From assembly GCA_964352625.1 (NCBI GenBank), contig CAYGSD010000001.1:62001-126000 (forward strand): DNA of 64,000 bases, given 5' to 3'. The notes beneath the pieces were generated by a model. The model did not search any database, was not told the DNA's origin, and was given only the letters and a program-made list of their open reading frames with translations. Numbering within the stretch: position 1 is the first letter of the stretch; every line of letters begins with the position of its first letter. A program made the translations under genes and the position numbers. This document shows positions 9,316-17,028 of this stretch, one piece after another. Origin of the DNA: JAAEPI01 sp964352625. Lineage in GTDB: Bacteria > Bacteroidota > Bacteroidia > Cytophagales > Cyclobacteriaceae.

Positions 9316-10314
9316 TTAGGTTCTCAACCCTTCTTGCCACCTCCATGCATCCACGAGCATTTCTTTCAACCCTAGCTCGGCCTTCCAATTTAGCTTCTTG
9401 TTGGCAAGGGTTGTGTCGCCATAAATAGCTTCCACATCACCGGCTCTTCGATCAACCACTTTGTGCGGCAACTTGACCTCATTTACCTCTTCGAACGTTT
9501 TGATCACCTGATTTACAGAGTACCCTTGACCTGTCCCAATATTGAGAGCTGAATATTTTCCTAAATCTGAATCGAGCGCTTGCACATGAGCCTTTGCCAC
9601 GTCCACTACATGAATGTAATCTCTTATTGCAGTACCATCCGGGGTGTCATAGTCACCTCCGAAAACACTCAACTCCGATCTTAGTCCTGCGGCTGTTTGC
9701 GTGATAAAAGGAACTAAGTTGTTGGGTGTGCCTTTGGGGAGCTCTCCGATCTTGGCCGAGCTGTGCGAGCCCACAGGATTAAAGTACCTGAGGGAAACAA
9801 TGTCAAAATCACTTACCGGCGAGGATGATTCCAGAATGCGTTCGCATATTTGCTTCGTTTTTCCGTAGGGTGATGGTGTGTCACCGAAAGGAGTTTTCTC
9901 TGTGACTGGAAGCACTTCTGGCGCTCCATAAACAGTACAGGAAGATGAAAAAATAAACTTTCTGAGCGAATGTTTCTTTATCGCTTTTAGCAAACTGATC
10001 AATCCGCCAACATTCACATCAAAGTACAAAAGAGGTTTCTCTACCGATTCACCCACAGCTTTTTTTGCCGCCAGATGAATGACTCCATCAAATAAGTACT
10101 TATTGAATACAGCCTCTAAAAAATTCGTATCTCGTATATCTCCTTCCTCGAATTCAGCAGGCTTCCCCGTGATTTCCTTAATTCGATTTAGCACGAAAAG
10201 CTCCGAATTGGAGAGATCATCGATGATGACAATTTCATAGCCTCGATCAGCTAATTCCACAGCTACGTGTGAACCGATATAACCTAGACCTCCAGTTAAT
10301 AAAATTGTCTTCAT
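9316..10314 (-). CDS. galE: UDP-glucose 4-epimerase
   Basis: The 332-residue short-chain dehydrogenase-type epimerase has the NAD-binding TGGLGYIGSHVAVEL at residues 7-21, the catalytic Ser/Thr region FSSSCTVYGAPEVLPVTE and the YGKTK (YxxxK) pair. ALNIGTGQGYSVNQVIKTFEEV and the C-terminal WKAELGLKEMLVDAW are typical of GalE. It interconverts UDP-glucose and UDP-galactose. It lies between the symporter (1-base gap) and GH32 (66-base gap), so it is transcribed with the sugar genes, although epimerisation is not an obvious part of fructose catabolism. Confidence 0.93.
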   Translation of the reverse strand: MKTILLTGGLGYIGSHVAVELADRGYEIVIIDDLSNSELFVLNRIKEITGKPAEFEEGDIRDTNFLEAVFNKYLFDGVIHLAAKKAVGESVEKPLLYFDVNVGGLISLLKAIKKHSLRKFIFSSSCTVYGAPEVLPVTEKTPFGDTPSPYGKTKQICERILESSSPVSDFDIVSLRYFNPVGSHSSAKIGELPKGTPNNLVPFITQTAAGLRSELSVFGGDYDTPDGTAIRDYIHVVDVAKAHVQALDSDLGKYSALNIGTGQGYSVNQVIKTFEEVNEVKLPHKVVDRRAGDVEAIYGDTTLANKKLNWKAELGLKEMLVDAWRWQEGLRT

Positions 10315-10315
10315 T

Positions 10316-11929
10316 TTACCAGAAAATAGCGTAAAGAACGGCGCAAATAATCAGTACCGCAAAAGCTGAGATATTGAAAATAGGTCCGGTATTGAATAGG
10401 CCATTTGTAAGTGGAATACCTTTTTCATCCTCCTGCCCCTTACCCTGAATTAGACTAATCAATACGATAATCAACATTGAGCCAATTGCCGTGATGCCCA
10501 TTTGATGAAGGAATGGGAGATCAGTCCAAAACTTTAAGCCTAAGGCAATGGGAATAGATAAGATTGCGCCCGAAACTGCTGCGCGATTTGTCGTTTTCTT
10601 CCAAAATAAGCCAAGTAAGAAGACGGCTAAAATACCAGGACTTACTACCCCAGTATACTCCTGAATAAACTGAAATGCCTGATCAATACCACCAAGAAGT
10701 GGAGCCATCACACAAGCTATGACTAAAGCAACGCCCGCAGAAATTCTACCTGTTCTCACTATTTGCTTGTCATTAGCCGACTTATTTATATATGTCTTAT
10801 AAATATCCATCGTAAAGATGGTAGATGTCGAATTTAACATGGAAGCCAAAGAAGACACTATGGCGGCCGTAAGAGCTGCGAAAGCGATTCCCTTCATTCC
10901 TGATGGTAATAATTGAAGTAGCCAAGGATATGCCTTATCTGATTCTCCAGTGACGGGCATATTTGCCAAAGCTCCGTCTCCTAGCCTGGCCATGATTTCT
11001 GGATCATTGACTATCACGAATGCCGCAATGCCCGGCACAACCACAATAAAAGGAATCAGCAACTTTAAGAATGCCGCCATGGCAATACCCTTCTGTGCCT
11101 CTCGTAATGATTTGGCTGCAAGTGCTCGTTGAATAATGTATTGATTAAACCCCCAATAGTAGATGTGTCCTACCCAGATACCGCCTATTAAAACCCATAT
11201 GCCGGGCAGATTACTGTATTCAGGGTTGGACCGATCCAAAATCATATGAAAGCGGTCGGGTGCTGCATCCAACAATTGACCGAAACCAACCGTCCAACCT
11301 GCTCCATCAGAAAGAACATTGAGAGCCAGGTAGGTGGTGAACAGACCGCCTAATACTAAAAAGAAAACCTGGATGACATCCGTCCAAGCTACGGCACTTA
11401 ATCCTCCATATAATGAATAGGCAGCTGCAAAAAGAGCAAGGCCGATAACTCCATAGATCATTGGCACTCCCATGATTCCTTCCAGAGCCAGGGCGCCCAA
11501 ATAAAGTACTGATGCAAGGTTGACGAAGATGAAAAGTGCTATCCAGAAAATAGCCAGAATCGTTTTTAGCTGCGTACTATACCTTTTTTCTACAAACTCA
11601 GGAATGGTGTAAATGCCCTTTTCGATGAAAATTGGCAGGAAATACTTCCCAACAATAATAAGTGTGACAGCAGCTAACCATTCGTAAGAAGCAATTGCAA
11701 GACCAGATGCAAATCCAGAACCGGACATTCCTATGAACTGCTCGGCAGAAATATTAGCCGCAATTAGGGACGCCCCAATGGCCCACCAAGGAAGAGACTT
11801 ACTCGCAAGAAAATAATCCTCAGCATTCTTTTGATGGCCCTTTTTATCTCTTGAAACAAAAAGGCCAACACCCAGAATCAAAACACAGTATGCTCCAAAT
11901 ATGACGAAATCTAGAGAGGAAAAATTCAT
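10316..11929 (-). CDS. Sodium/sugar symporter (SSS family)
   Basis: The 537-residue membrane protein has about 13-14 hydrophobic segments and SGLT-type motifs: EDYFLASKSLPWWAIGASLIAANISAEQFIGMSGSGF near the N terminus, and the transmembrane 8 region AAIVSSLASMLNSTSTIFTMDIY with the Ser/Thr residues of the sodium site. It imports a sugar or sugar acid with sodium. It follows kdgA on the same strand, but a hairpin with a T-rich tail separates them, so it more likely begins the galE-GH32-fructokinase unit. Imported substrate may be sucrose, fructose or glucose; a uronate-type monomer from the alginate locus is an alternative that the position does not exclude. Confidence 0.88.
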   Translation of the reverse strand: MNFSSLDFVIFGAYCVLILGVGLFVSRDKKGHQKNAEDYFLASKSLPWWAIGASLIAANISAEQFIGMSGSGFASGLAIASYEWLAAVTLIIVGKYFLPIFIEKGIYTIPEFVEKRYSTQLKTILAIFWIALFIFVNLASVLYLGALALEGIMGVPMIYGVIGLALFAAAYSLYGGLSAVAWTDVIQVFFLVLGGLFTTYLALNVLSDGAGWTVGFGQLLDAAPDRFHMILDRSNPEYSNLPGIWVLIGGIWVGHIYYWGFNQYIIQRALAAKSLREAQKGIAMAAFLKLLIPFIVVVPGIAAFVIVNDPEIMARLGDGALANMPVTGESDKAYPWLLQLLPSGMKGIAFAALTAAIVSSLASMLNSTSTIFTMDIYKTYINKSANDKQIVRTGRISAGVALVIACVMAPLLGGIDQAFQFIQEYTGVVSPGILAVFLLGLFWKKTTNRAAVSGAILSIPIALGLKFWTDLPFLHQMGITAIGSMLIIVLISLIQGKGQEDEKGIPLTNGLFNTGPIFNISAFAVLIICAVLYAIFW

Positions 11930-11985
11930 GCGAAATAGAACTTTGATAAGAAGCTCTAAAATAGGTCATTGGACTTTAAACAAAA

Positions 11986-12014
11986 CAAAAAATGAGGTTG
12001 GTCGAAGGTAACCT
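11986..12014 (-). terminator. Terminator after kdgA
   Basis: On the minus strand a stem GAGGTT / AACCTC (12009-12014 and 11993-11998) encloses a 10-base loop and is followed by a T-rich stretch (ATTTTTTG). It lies about 10 bases after the kdgA stop and separates the alginate-acid genes from the downstream symporter. Confidence 0.65.
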
Positions 12015-12023
12015 CTTCGAATT

Positions 12024-12695
12024 TTACTTTAATCTGATATGATTAATCAACTCTAGACACTCCTTCACCTTGGTTTGTAAACCCTCAAAGTCCTTATTCT
12101 TAATCACTTCTTTTGAGATCAATTGAGAGCCCATGCCTACGCATGTTACCCCAGCTCCAAACCAGCCCTTTAGGTTTTCTTCGTCTGGTGAAACCCCGCC
12201 TGTTGGCATAATATTCGTCCAGGGCTGAGGGCCTTTTATTCCCTTGACAAACCCTGGCCCATAGACATCACCGGGAAACAACTTCACTAGTTCACATCCA
12301 AGTTCTTCAGCTTTAGCAATTTCGGTAAGCGATCCACACCCAGGAGACCAAAGGACCTTTTTGCGGTTGCAGGTAATAGCAATGTCTTCGCGAAGAACAG
12401 GAGTCACCACGAAATTGGCTCCTAATTGTAAATACAAAGACGCTGCTCCAGCGTCTGTAACCGAACCCACACCTAGAATCATTCCTGGCATGGACTCCTC
12501 AGCATACTTATTCAGCTCCCGAAAAATCTCATGGGCATAATCACCTCTGTTGGTAAACTCCAAGAGCCTTGCGCCTCCTTTGTAGCACGCAAGCAGTACC
12601 TGCTTTGCGACCTCAATATCTGAGTGATAAAAAAGCGGAACCATACCAGTTCGCTGCATTTCATGAAAAACTTCAATTCTTGTAAATCTTGCCAT
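12024..12695 (-). CDS. kdgA: KDPG aldolase (2-keto-3-deoxy-6-phosphogluconate aldolase)
   Basis: The 223-residue class I aldolase cleaves KDPG to pyruvate and glyceraldehyde-3-phosphate, the last step of the Entner-Doudoroff route for alginate monomers. The Schiff-base lysine lies in CELVKLFPGDVYGPGFVKGIKGPQPW, and the phosphate-binding region in IMPTGGVSP. GARLLEFTNRGD holds the usual family Glu. It may also act on 4-hydroxy-2-oxoglutarate, as many relatives do. The start is 4 bases after the stop of the upstream kinase, so both are in one operon with the PPi-PFK and the second kinase. Confidence 0.95.
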   Translation of the reverse strand: MARFTRIEVFHEMQRTGMVPLFYHSDIEVAKQVLLACYKGGARLLEFTNRGDYAHEIFRELNKYAEESMPGMILGVGSVTDAGAASLYLQLGANFVVTPVLREDIAITCNRKKVLWSPGCGSLTEIAKAEELGCELVKLFPGDVYGPGFVKGIKGPQPWTNIMPTGGVSPDEENLKGWFGAGVTCVGMGSQLISKEVIKNKDFEGLQTKVKECLELINHIRLK

Positions 12696-12699
12696 TATT

Positions 12700-13704
12700 T
12701 TATCTTTTTATTCTTCCGGAGGTATTTCCCTCCACTAAATTTTCTACGTCCTGGGTAGACACAACATTCGAATCTCCCTCAACGGTATGTTTCAACGAAC
12801 AAGCAGCTGCAGCAAAATCCACTGCCTTTTGATCACTATCAAAATTGAGCAGCCCGTAAATCATTCCAGCCGCATAAGCGTCTCCTGTCCCAACTCGATC
12901 AACGATGTGCGTCACATCAAATGATGACGAACTCAACACTTCCTTGCCGTTCCAGATATAGCCCTGAATTCTGTTATGGGATGCACTTAGTGCTTCTCTT
13001 TTCTTGTCCACGACTTTTTTAATTCGGGGAAAAACCTTTACCAATTTTTCAGAAGCAGTGGCCAAATCATCATGCTCATCTGCCACTCCCAAGTTTTCTT
13101 GCATGTCATAGGGACTAGCGATCACTACGTCGCAACCAGCCACAAGCTCAGGCATCACGTTTTCTTTGAGTTTCCCGTATTGCCATAGATTCCTCCTTGA
13201 ATGCACATCTACCGAAACAGGGACTCCAATTTCATTCGCTGTTTTGATGGCATCTCTACAAGCATCAGCAGCTCCTTGCGAAATTCCCGGCGTGATTCCT
13301 GTCCAATGAAACCAATCGGCATTTCTAAGAATTTTCTTCCAATCAAACATACCAGGTTCGATCTTAGAAAAAGCAGAGTTGTCTCTTTCGTAGACCACTT
13401 CACTGGCCCGGTGAACAGCTCCCTTTTCCAAGAAGTATTTCCCCATTCGACCTGCACCGTAGGTTATGTACTTAGTATGCAGCCAATGATGTCTTAAATA
13501 TTGAGTAGCCGACCGCCCAATTAGATTGTCTGGAAAACAGGTGACATGGAAGGCATCCATCCCAAAATATGCCAACGAAATAGCCACGTTTGCTTCACCC
13601 CCACCATAGGCCAGTTCCACAGTTGTGGCTTGTGAGAATTTCGCAAATCCGGGAGGCGAAAACCTCATCATTACTTCTCCGAAAGTGACAACTTTTTTGC
13701 TCAT
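12700..13704 (-). CDS. PfkB-family sugar-acid kinase, divergent KDG-kinase paralogue
   Basis: A 334-residue kinase. The chosen ATG (13704) overlaps the stop codon of the preceding phosphofructokinase as ATGA; a GTG six bases earlier is possible but less likely. It aligns end to end with the other kinase at 15019-16068 (VVTFGEVMMRFSPPGFAKFSQA, WFHWTGITPGISQGAADAC, SASHN, DRVGTGDAY) and so belongs to the 2-keto-3-deoxygluconate kinase group. Compared with the paralogue, the substrate-side DLNYR segment is DVHSR, and the LGNEED (magnesium/NxxE-type) segment is IASPYD. The catalytic Asp in GTGD remains. It may phosphorylate KDG with altered kinetics or a related acid. Both are inferences. Confidence 0.82.
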   Translation of the reverse strand: MSKKVVTFGEVMMRFSPPGFAKFSQATTVELAYGGGEANVAISLAYFGMDAFHVTCFPDNLIGRSATQYLRHHWLHTKYITYGAGRMGKYFLEKGAVHRASEVVYERDNSAFSKIEPGMFDWKKILRNADWFHWTGITPGISQGAADACRDAIKTANEIGVPVSVDVHSRRNLWQYGKLKENVMPELVAGCDVVIASPYDMQENLGVADEHDDLATASEKLVKVFPRIKKVVDKKREALSASHNRIQGYIWNGKEVLSSSSFDVTHIVDRVGTGDAYAAGMIYGLLNFDSDQKAVDFAAAACSLKHTVEGDSNVVSTQDVENLVEGNTSGRIKR

Positions 13705-14915
13705 GACCACTCCAGTATTTTATTGAAATCATACTCCTCAGGATTAGGAAGGTAATCCTCAGCTTGCTCATAATCCTCACTGGTAATGTAGTGTAGCTCA
13801 TCAAAAAACAGTTGGGCTATCTGTGAGTTGATGTCTACGAGTCGAGGTGGAATCTTACCATCTTTTTCAAAATCAGAGAGGAAAATGGGGGAAATATCAC
13901 CAGTAGAATTGGCACTTACGATACACCCACTAACTCCTTCATTGAATAACTTTTTAACTCCCAATCCTAGCAGTGAGCAAAGGGTTAAATCCAGTCCGAT
14001 GGGCCTGGCACAGCGCAATTCGTACCCCAACTCTACTGGGCGACTCTTGACATCAATCCAAAGTGACTGAAGCTTTTGCTGAAGCAGTACATTAAAAATG
14101 TGCGCTTTACTGACGTTTCCCAGCTCGGGGTGACCATGAGCATCATAAGTCATACTTATGCCACTATCCTTTATTTCCTGAACATCAAGAATGTGAAAAA
14201 CACCCTCGCTGATTATGGCCACTCCATGCTCAACACCCATGATCTTTCTCTTCACAATGGAGGAAATCACCAACTTGATAATTTTGTCAAGTGTGACATT
14301 TGTTTTGTTAAACATCTCTGGAATAATGAGCATTGGGAAGTGGCAACCCGTGGCGATTCCAAACGCCAAATGCCCGGCCGATCTGCCCATAGCTGACATT
14401 ACGAACCATTGGCGAGAAGTTCTGGCATCTTCATAAACCGTGTTGCCAATTCTGACTCCTTCATCCTTGGCAGAATGAAACCCGAAAGTTGGATTCCTGT
14501 CTGGAAGAGGGAGGTCATTGTCAATCGTCTTAGGCACGTGAATATTGCTGATAACAACCTTCTGTGATGCCAAATATTTCGTCACCCGATTGGCTGTTGA
14601 GGCGGTATCGTCACCACCTATGGTAACCAGCAATTTCACATTCTCCTTTTCGAAAATCCCAGTATTAAAATCCTCATTGGTAGGCTTGAATCTGCTCATT
14701 ATGAGGGTGGATCCTCCTCTACTAAAAATTCGGTCGGCATGATCAAAATCAAATTCCTTGATATCGGGATTTTCGGAGAATAAGCCCAAATAACCGTGAT
14801 GCACGCCCAGCACTCTATAACCATCTGCAAGAAATGCTTTTGCCACCGTCGCAATGACCGTGTTAATCCCTGGTGCGGGACCTCCTCCACAAATAATTAC
14901 TACGCTTGGTTTCAA
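13701..14915 (-). CDS. Pyrophosphate-type 6-phosphofructokinase
   Basis: A 404-residue PfkA-superfamily protein. GGGPAPGIN at 10-18 is the nucleotide or PPi loop. GGDD at 100-103 replaces the GGDG of ATP enzymes, and PKTIDND at 128-134 carries the Lys that replaces Gly. These two positions are the accepted marks of PPi-dependent enzymes. MGRSAGHLA is also present. Such enzymes interconvert fructose-6-phosphate plus PPi and fructose-1,6-bisphosphate plus phosphate reversibly. The gene lies between two KDG-kinase paralogues in the alginate operon, so running toward fructose-6-phosphate (gluconeogenesis) is likely. The start appears to be TTG; no in-frame ATG precedes GGGPAPG. Its stop overlaps the next start (ATGA). 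Confidence 0.9.
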   Translation of the reverse strand: MKPSVVIICGGGPAPGINTVIATVAKAFLADGYRVLGVHHGYLGLFSENPDIKEFDFDHADRIFSRGGSTLIMSRFKPTNEDFNTGIFEKENVKLLVTIGGDDTASTANRVTKYLASQKVVISNIHVPKTIDNDLPLPDRNPTFGFHSAKDEGVRIGNTVYEDARTSRQWFVMSAMGRSAGHLAFGIATGCHFPMLIIPEMFNKTNVTLDKIIKLVISSIVKRKIMGVEHGVAIISEGVFHILDVQEIKDSGISMTYDAHGHPELGNVSKAHIFNVLLQQKLQSLWIDVKSRPVELGYELRCARPIGLDLTLCSLLGLGVKKLFNEGVSGCIVSANSTGDISPIFLSDFEKDGKIPPRLVDINSQIAQLFFDELHYITSEDYEQAEDYLPNPEEYDFNKILEWS

Positions 14916-14940
14916 ATGAGTTGATTTAAAGATTGTAAAA

Positions 14941-15012
14941 GGGGGGCGTGTTTCAATCCATGAAGCGACTCATAAATTTTCTAACTGTTTTCAAAAGCTA
15001 ACCCAGCCCCCC
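14941..15012. repeat. Long-span inverted repeat between kinase and PPi-PFK
   Basis: GGGGGGC (14941-14947) is perfectly complementary to GCCCCCC (15006-15012) across 58 bases. It lies in the 103-base gap between the KDG kinase and the phosphofructokinase, within an otherwise tightly packed operon. No T run follows on the minus strand, so it is not a standard terminator; it could bracket an RNA structure in the polycistronic transcript. Confidence 0.5.
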
Positions 15013-15018
15013 AATGTT

Positions 15019-16068
15019 TTATCTAGCTACTCGCCCTGATGCATCCCCTCCCATGAGTTTTTCTACTTCTGATACGGTCACCAAATTCGCATCTCCCTTG
15101 ATTGTGTGCTTAAGACAAGAAGCTGCAACAGCAAAGTCTAGCGCATTTTGATCATCATCGGGGTATTGCAGTAATCCGTAGATAAGGCCGCCCATAAAAG
15201 AGTCTCCTCCCCCCACTCTGTCAACAATATCTGTGATCTGATATTGACGGGTCTCGTACATTTTCTTTCCGTCATACAGTACACCCGCCCACGTATTGTG
15301 AGATGCTGATATAGAGCCACGAAGTGTGGTTATTACCTTCTTAGCTTTAGGGAATTTCTCCATCATTTGCTGACAAACCGAAAGGAAAGCCTCAGCCTTA
15401 ACATTGTGTCCCTCTGTTTGGACTGAGATTCCTTCAGGTTTTATGCCGAAGTGCATTTCGGCATCTTCTTCATTCCCCAGTACGATATCACAGTAAGAAG
15501 TCAATTCAGACATGATCTCTTCGCGTTTCGCAGAATCACAAAATTTCCACAGCTTGGCACGATAGTTCAAATCGGTAGAAATTGTGATTCCAAGCTCACT
15601 GGCTACTTTCACGGCCTCAAGGCACGCATCGGCAGCACCTTGAGAAATGGCAGGAGTAATTCCTGTCCAATGAAACCAAGTGGCTCCTTCAAATACTTTT
15701 TTCCAGTCAATCATGCCAGCCTCAATCTCAGCCATGGCCGAATGCGCCCGGTCGTACACCACCTTGCTCCCTCTACTCACAGCTCCTGTCTCTAAGAAAT
15801 AGATTCCAAGACGATCTCCTCCGAAAATGATATTTTGCGTGTTCACACCTCGCTTGCGCATCTCCATCAATGCACACTCGCCAATATCATTCTTGGGAAG
15901 TCTGGTGACAAAGTCTACAGGAACGCCATAATTGGCCAAGGAAACTGCCACATTGGATTCTCCCCCACCATACACTACATCAAAATTGTTCGCTTGTGAG
16001 AATCGAAGAAATCCAGGAGGGGCTAATCGAAGCATGATCTCCCCGAAGGTTACGACTTTATTAGTCAT
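15019..16068 (-). CDS. kdgK: 2-keto-3-deoxygluconate kinase
   Basis: A 349-residue PfkB-family kinase that phosphorylates KDG to KDPG. Motifs: VVTFGEIMLRLAPPGFLRFSQA at the N terminus, YGGGESNVAVSLANYG (substrate loop), ISTDLNYRAKLW, VLGNEEDAEMHFG and DRVGGGDSF with the catalytic Asp. These are typical of KDG kinases. The chosen ATG is at 16068; a TTG one codon earlier is the only alternative. It is the first gene of the operon kinase, PPi-PFK, kinase 2, kdgA. A 19-bp palindrome (16103-16121) lies 35 bases before the start and is shared with two other promoters of the locus. Confidence 0.93.
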   Translation of the reverse strand: MTNKVVTFGEIMLRLAPPGFLRFSQANNFDVVYGGGESNVAVSLANYGVPVDFVTRLPKNDIGECALMEMRKRGVNTQNIIFGGDRLGIYFLETGAVSRGSKVVYDRAHSAMAEIEAGMIDWKKVFEGATWFHWTGITPAISQGAADACLEAVKVASELGITISTDLNYRAKLWKFCDSAKREEIMSELTSYCDIVLGNEEDAEMHFGIKPEGISVQTEGHNVKAEAFLSVCQQMMEKFPKAKKVITTLRGSISASHNTWAGVLYDGKKMYETRQYQITDIVDRVGGGDSFMGGLIYGLLQYPDDDQNALDFAVAASCLKHTIKGDANLVTVSEVEKLMGGDASGRVAR

Positions 16069-16102
16069 CAAAATGTTGGTTTAAAAGAGGTTAACTTATT
16101 TT

Positions 16103-16121
16103 CTGTGTAATTTATACACAG
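16103..16121. promoter_or_regulatory. 19-bp palindromic operator, copy 1 (kdgK promoter)
   Basis: CTGTGTAATTTATACACAG is a near-perfect palindrome centred on 16112, between the Nudix-type regulator gene and kdgK. It matches copies at 16990-17008 and 37328-37346. On the minus strand a possible promoter (TTG, 18 bases, TATAAATT) would place the -7 box inside the palindrome, a position suited to repression. Confidence 0.75.
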
Positions 16122-16164
16122 TTTAATTATCCTACAATATTTCACTAATAAATTATTACCGTTT

Positions 16165-16827
16165 TTATTTTCTCTTGAAAAGGATAGGGCCGCCCTTCAC
16201 GCCAGACTTCTTTTGGCGTGTGGGTTCCAGGATATTCATTTGAAGAATTTTCTTTCTGAAATTTCTTCTATCGAATGTTTCGCCCAAAATACTCTCATAC
16301 AAATCTTGAAGCTCAGTTAGCGTAAAACGATCTGGTAGCAGTTCACCGAAAACCAAATGTTCTCTCAGGTTATCCCTGACTTTCTCCAGTGCATCTTCCA
16401 GAATTAGATGATGATCAAAACCTAGCTTGGGGAGTTCATTCAATCCATACCATTTGATATCAGAAATATAGTTTCTGGGGATCACTGGGTAGTTCTCAGG
16501 TTTGACTAGCGCATAAAAGGAAACGGAAACAACTCGCTTCACAGGATGCCGATCCACTGCGCTATAGCTTGCTACCTGCTCCAGGGAAATCTCAGTAATA
16601 CCTGTGAGGTTATCCAGCACATCGTTGACCGATTCGGCTAAAGTCTGACCTTCACCCATCGCACCTCCGGGTAGCATCCAATGATCCTTGAAGGGTTCAA
16701 TGGATCGTTTTACCAAAAGTATTTTCAGCTCATTTTCCTGAAAACCAAAAACACAACACTCCACGGCTATCGTACACTCGTAGGAGTCTAATGAGACGGC
16801 AGTATCCAGTGGGCCTATTTTAGTCAT
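16165..16827 (-). CDS. Nudix-domain/winged-helix transcriptional regulator with degenerate Nudix box
   Basis: A 220-residue protein of the NrtR/AraR type: an N-terminal Nudix fold (about 15-145) and a C-terminal winged helix (about 150-220, FTLTELQDLYESILGETFDRRNFRKKIL). The Nudix box GX5EX7REUXEEXGU spans residues 55-77 but has Gln61 for the first Glu and DVLDNL at 69-74 in place of REUXEE. The catalytic acids are therefore gone and the domain should only bind a ligand. Regulators of this family bind palindromes and respond to sugars or sugar-nucleotide compounds. Two matching palindromes flank this gene, so I infer it controls kdgK, the divergent PL7 gene and possibly itself. The ligand is unknown; an alginate-derived acid is a reasonable guess. 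Confidence 0.88.
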   Translation of the reverse strand: MTKIGPLDTAVSLDSYECTIAVECCVFGFQENELKILLVKRSIEPFKDHWMLPGGAMGEGQTLAESVNDVLDNLTGITEISLEQVASYSAVDRHPVKRVVSVSFYALVKPENYPVIPRNYISDIKWYGLNELPKLGFDHHLILEDALEKVRDNLREHLVFGELLPDRFTLTELQDLYESILGETFDRRNFRKKILQMNILEPTRQKKSGVKGGPILFKRK

Positions 16828-16862
16828 TCGAATAAAGATTCAATGGCGAATTAAAACCAAAA

Positions 16863-16885
16863 TGACTAATCAGTATGGCTAATCA
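16863..16885. repeat. Short direct repeat in the regulator/PL7 intergenic region
   Basis: TGACTAATCA (16863-16872) and TGGCTAATCA (16876-16885) repeat at a 13-base step upstream of the Nudix-type regulator. Helix-length spacing could suit a tandem protein site, but no partner copy is evident elsewhere. Confidence 0.3.
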
Positions 16886-16955
16886 TCCTACTTGGCTTGT
16901 CTAAGTGATTCAACAACTCGCTTTAATGATTCAAGTTTGGCAATTATATAATTGC

Positions 16956-16984
16956 TTTGACTCGGTTTATTCGAAGCGTATTTG
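16956..16984 (+). promoter_or_regulatory. Candidate promoter of the two-domain PL7 gene
   Basis: TTTG (16956-16959), 19 bases, TATTTG (16979-16984) approximates the Bacteroidota -33/-7 pair (TTTG and TAnnTTTG). The predicted transcription start is near 16990, at the edge of the palindromic operator. Confidence 0.45.
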
Positions 16985-16989
16985 TTATT

Positions 16990-17008
16990 TTGTGTATATT
17001 ATACACAG
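16990..17008. promoter_or_regulatory. 19-bp palindromic operator, copy 2 (PL7 promoter)
   Basis: TTGTGTATATTATACACAG is palindromic around 16999 and aligns base for base with the copy at 16103-16121 (16 of 19 identical). It sits just after the predicted -7 box and 21 bases before the PL7 start codon, a position where a bound repressor would block initiation. Confidence 0.75.
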
Positions 17009-17028
17009 ATTAAATAGACAGTAACCAA

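Noticed and set aside
14076..14396. 106-residue plus-strand frame
   Set aside because: It lies antisense to the phosphofructokinase gene, whose motifs are intact.
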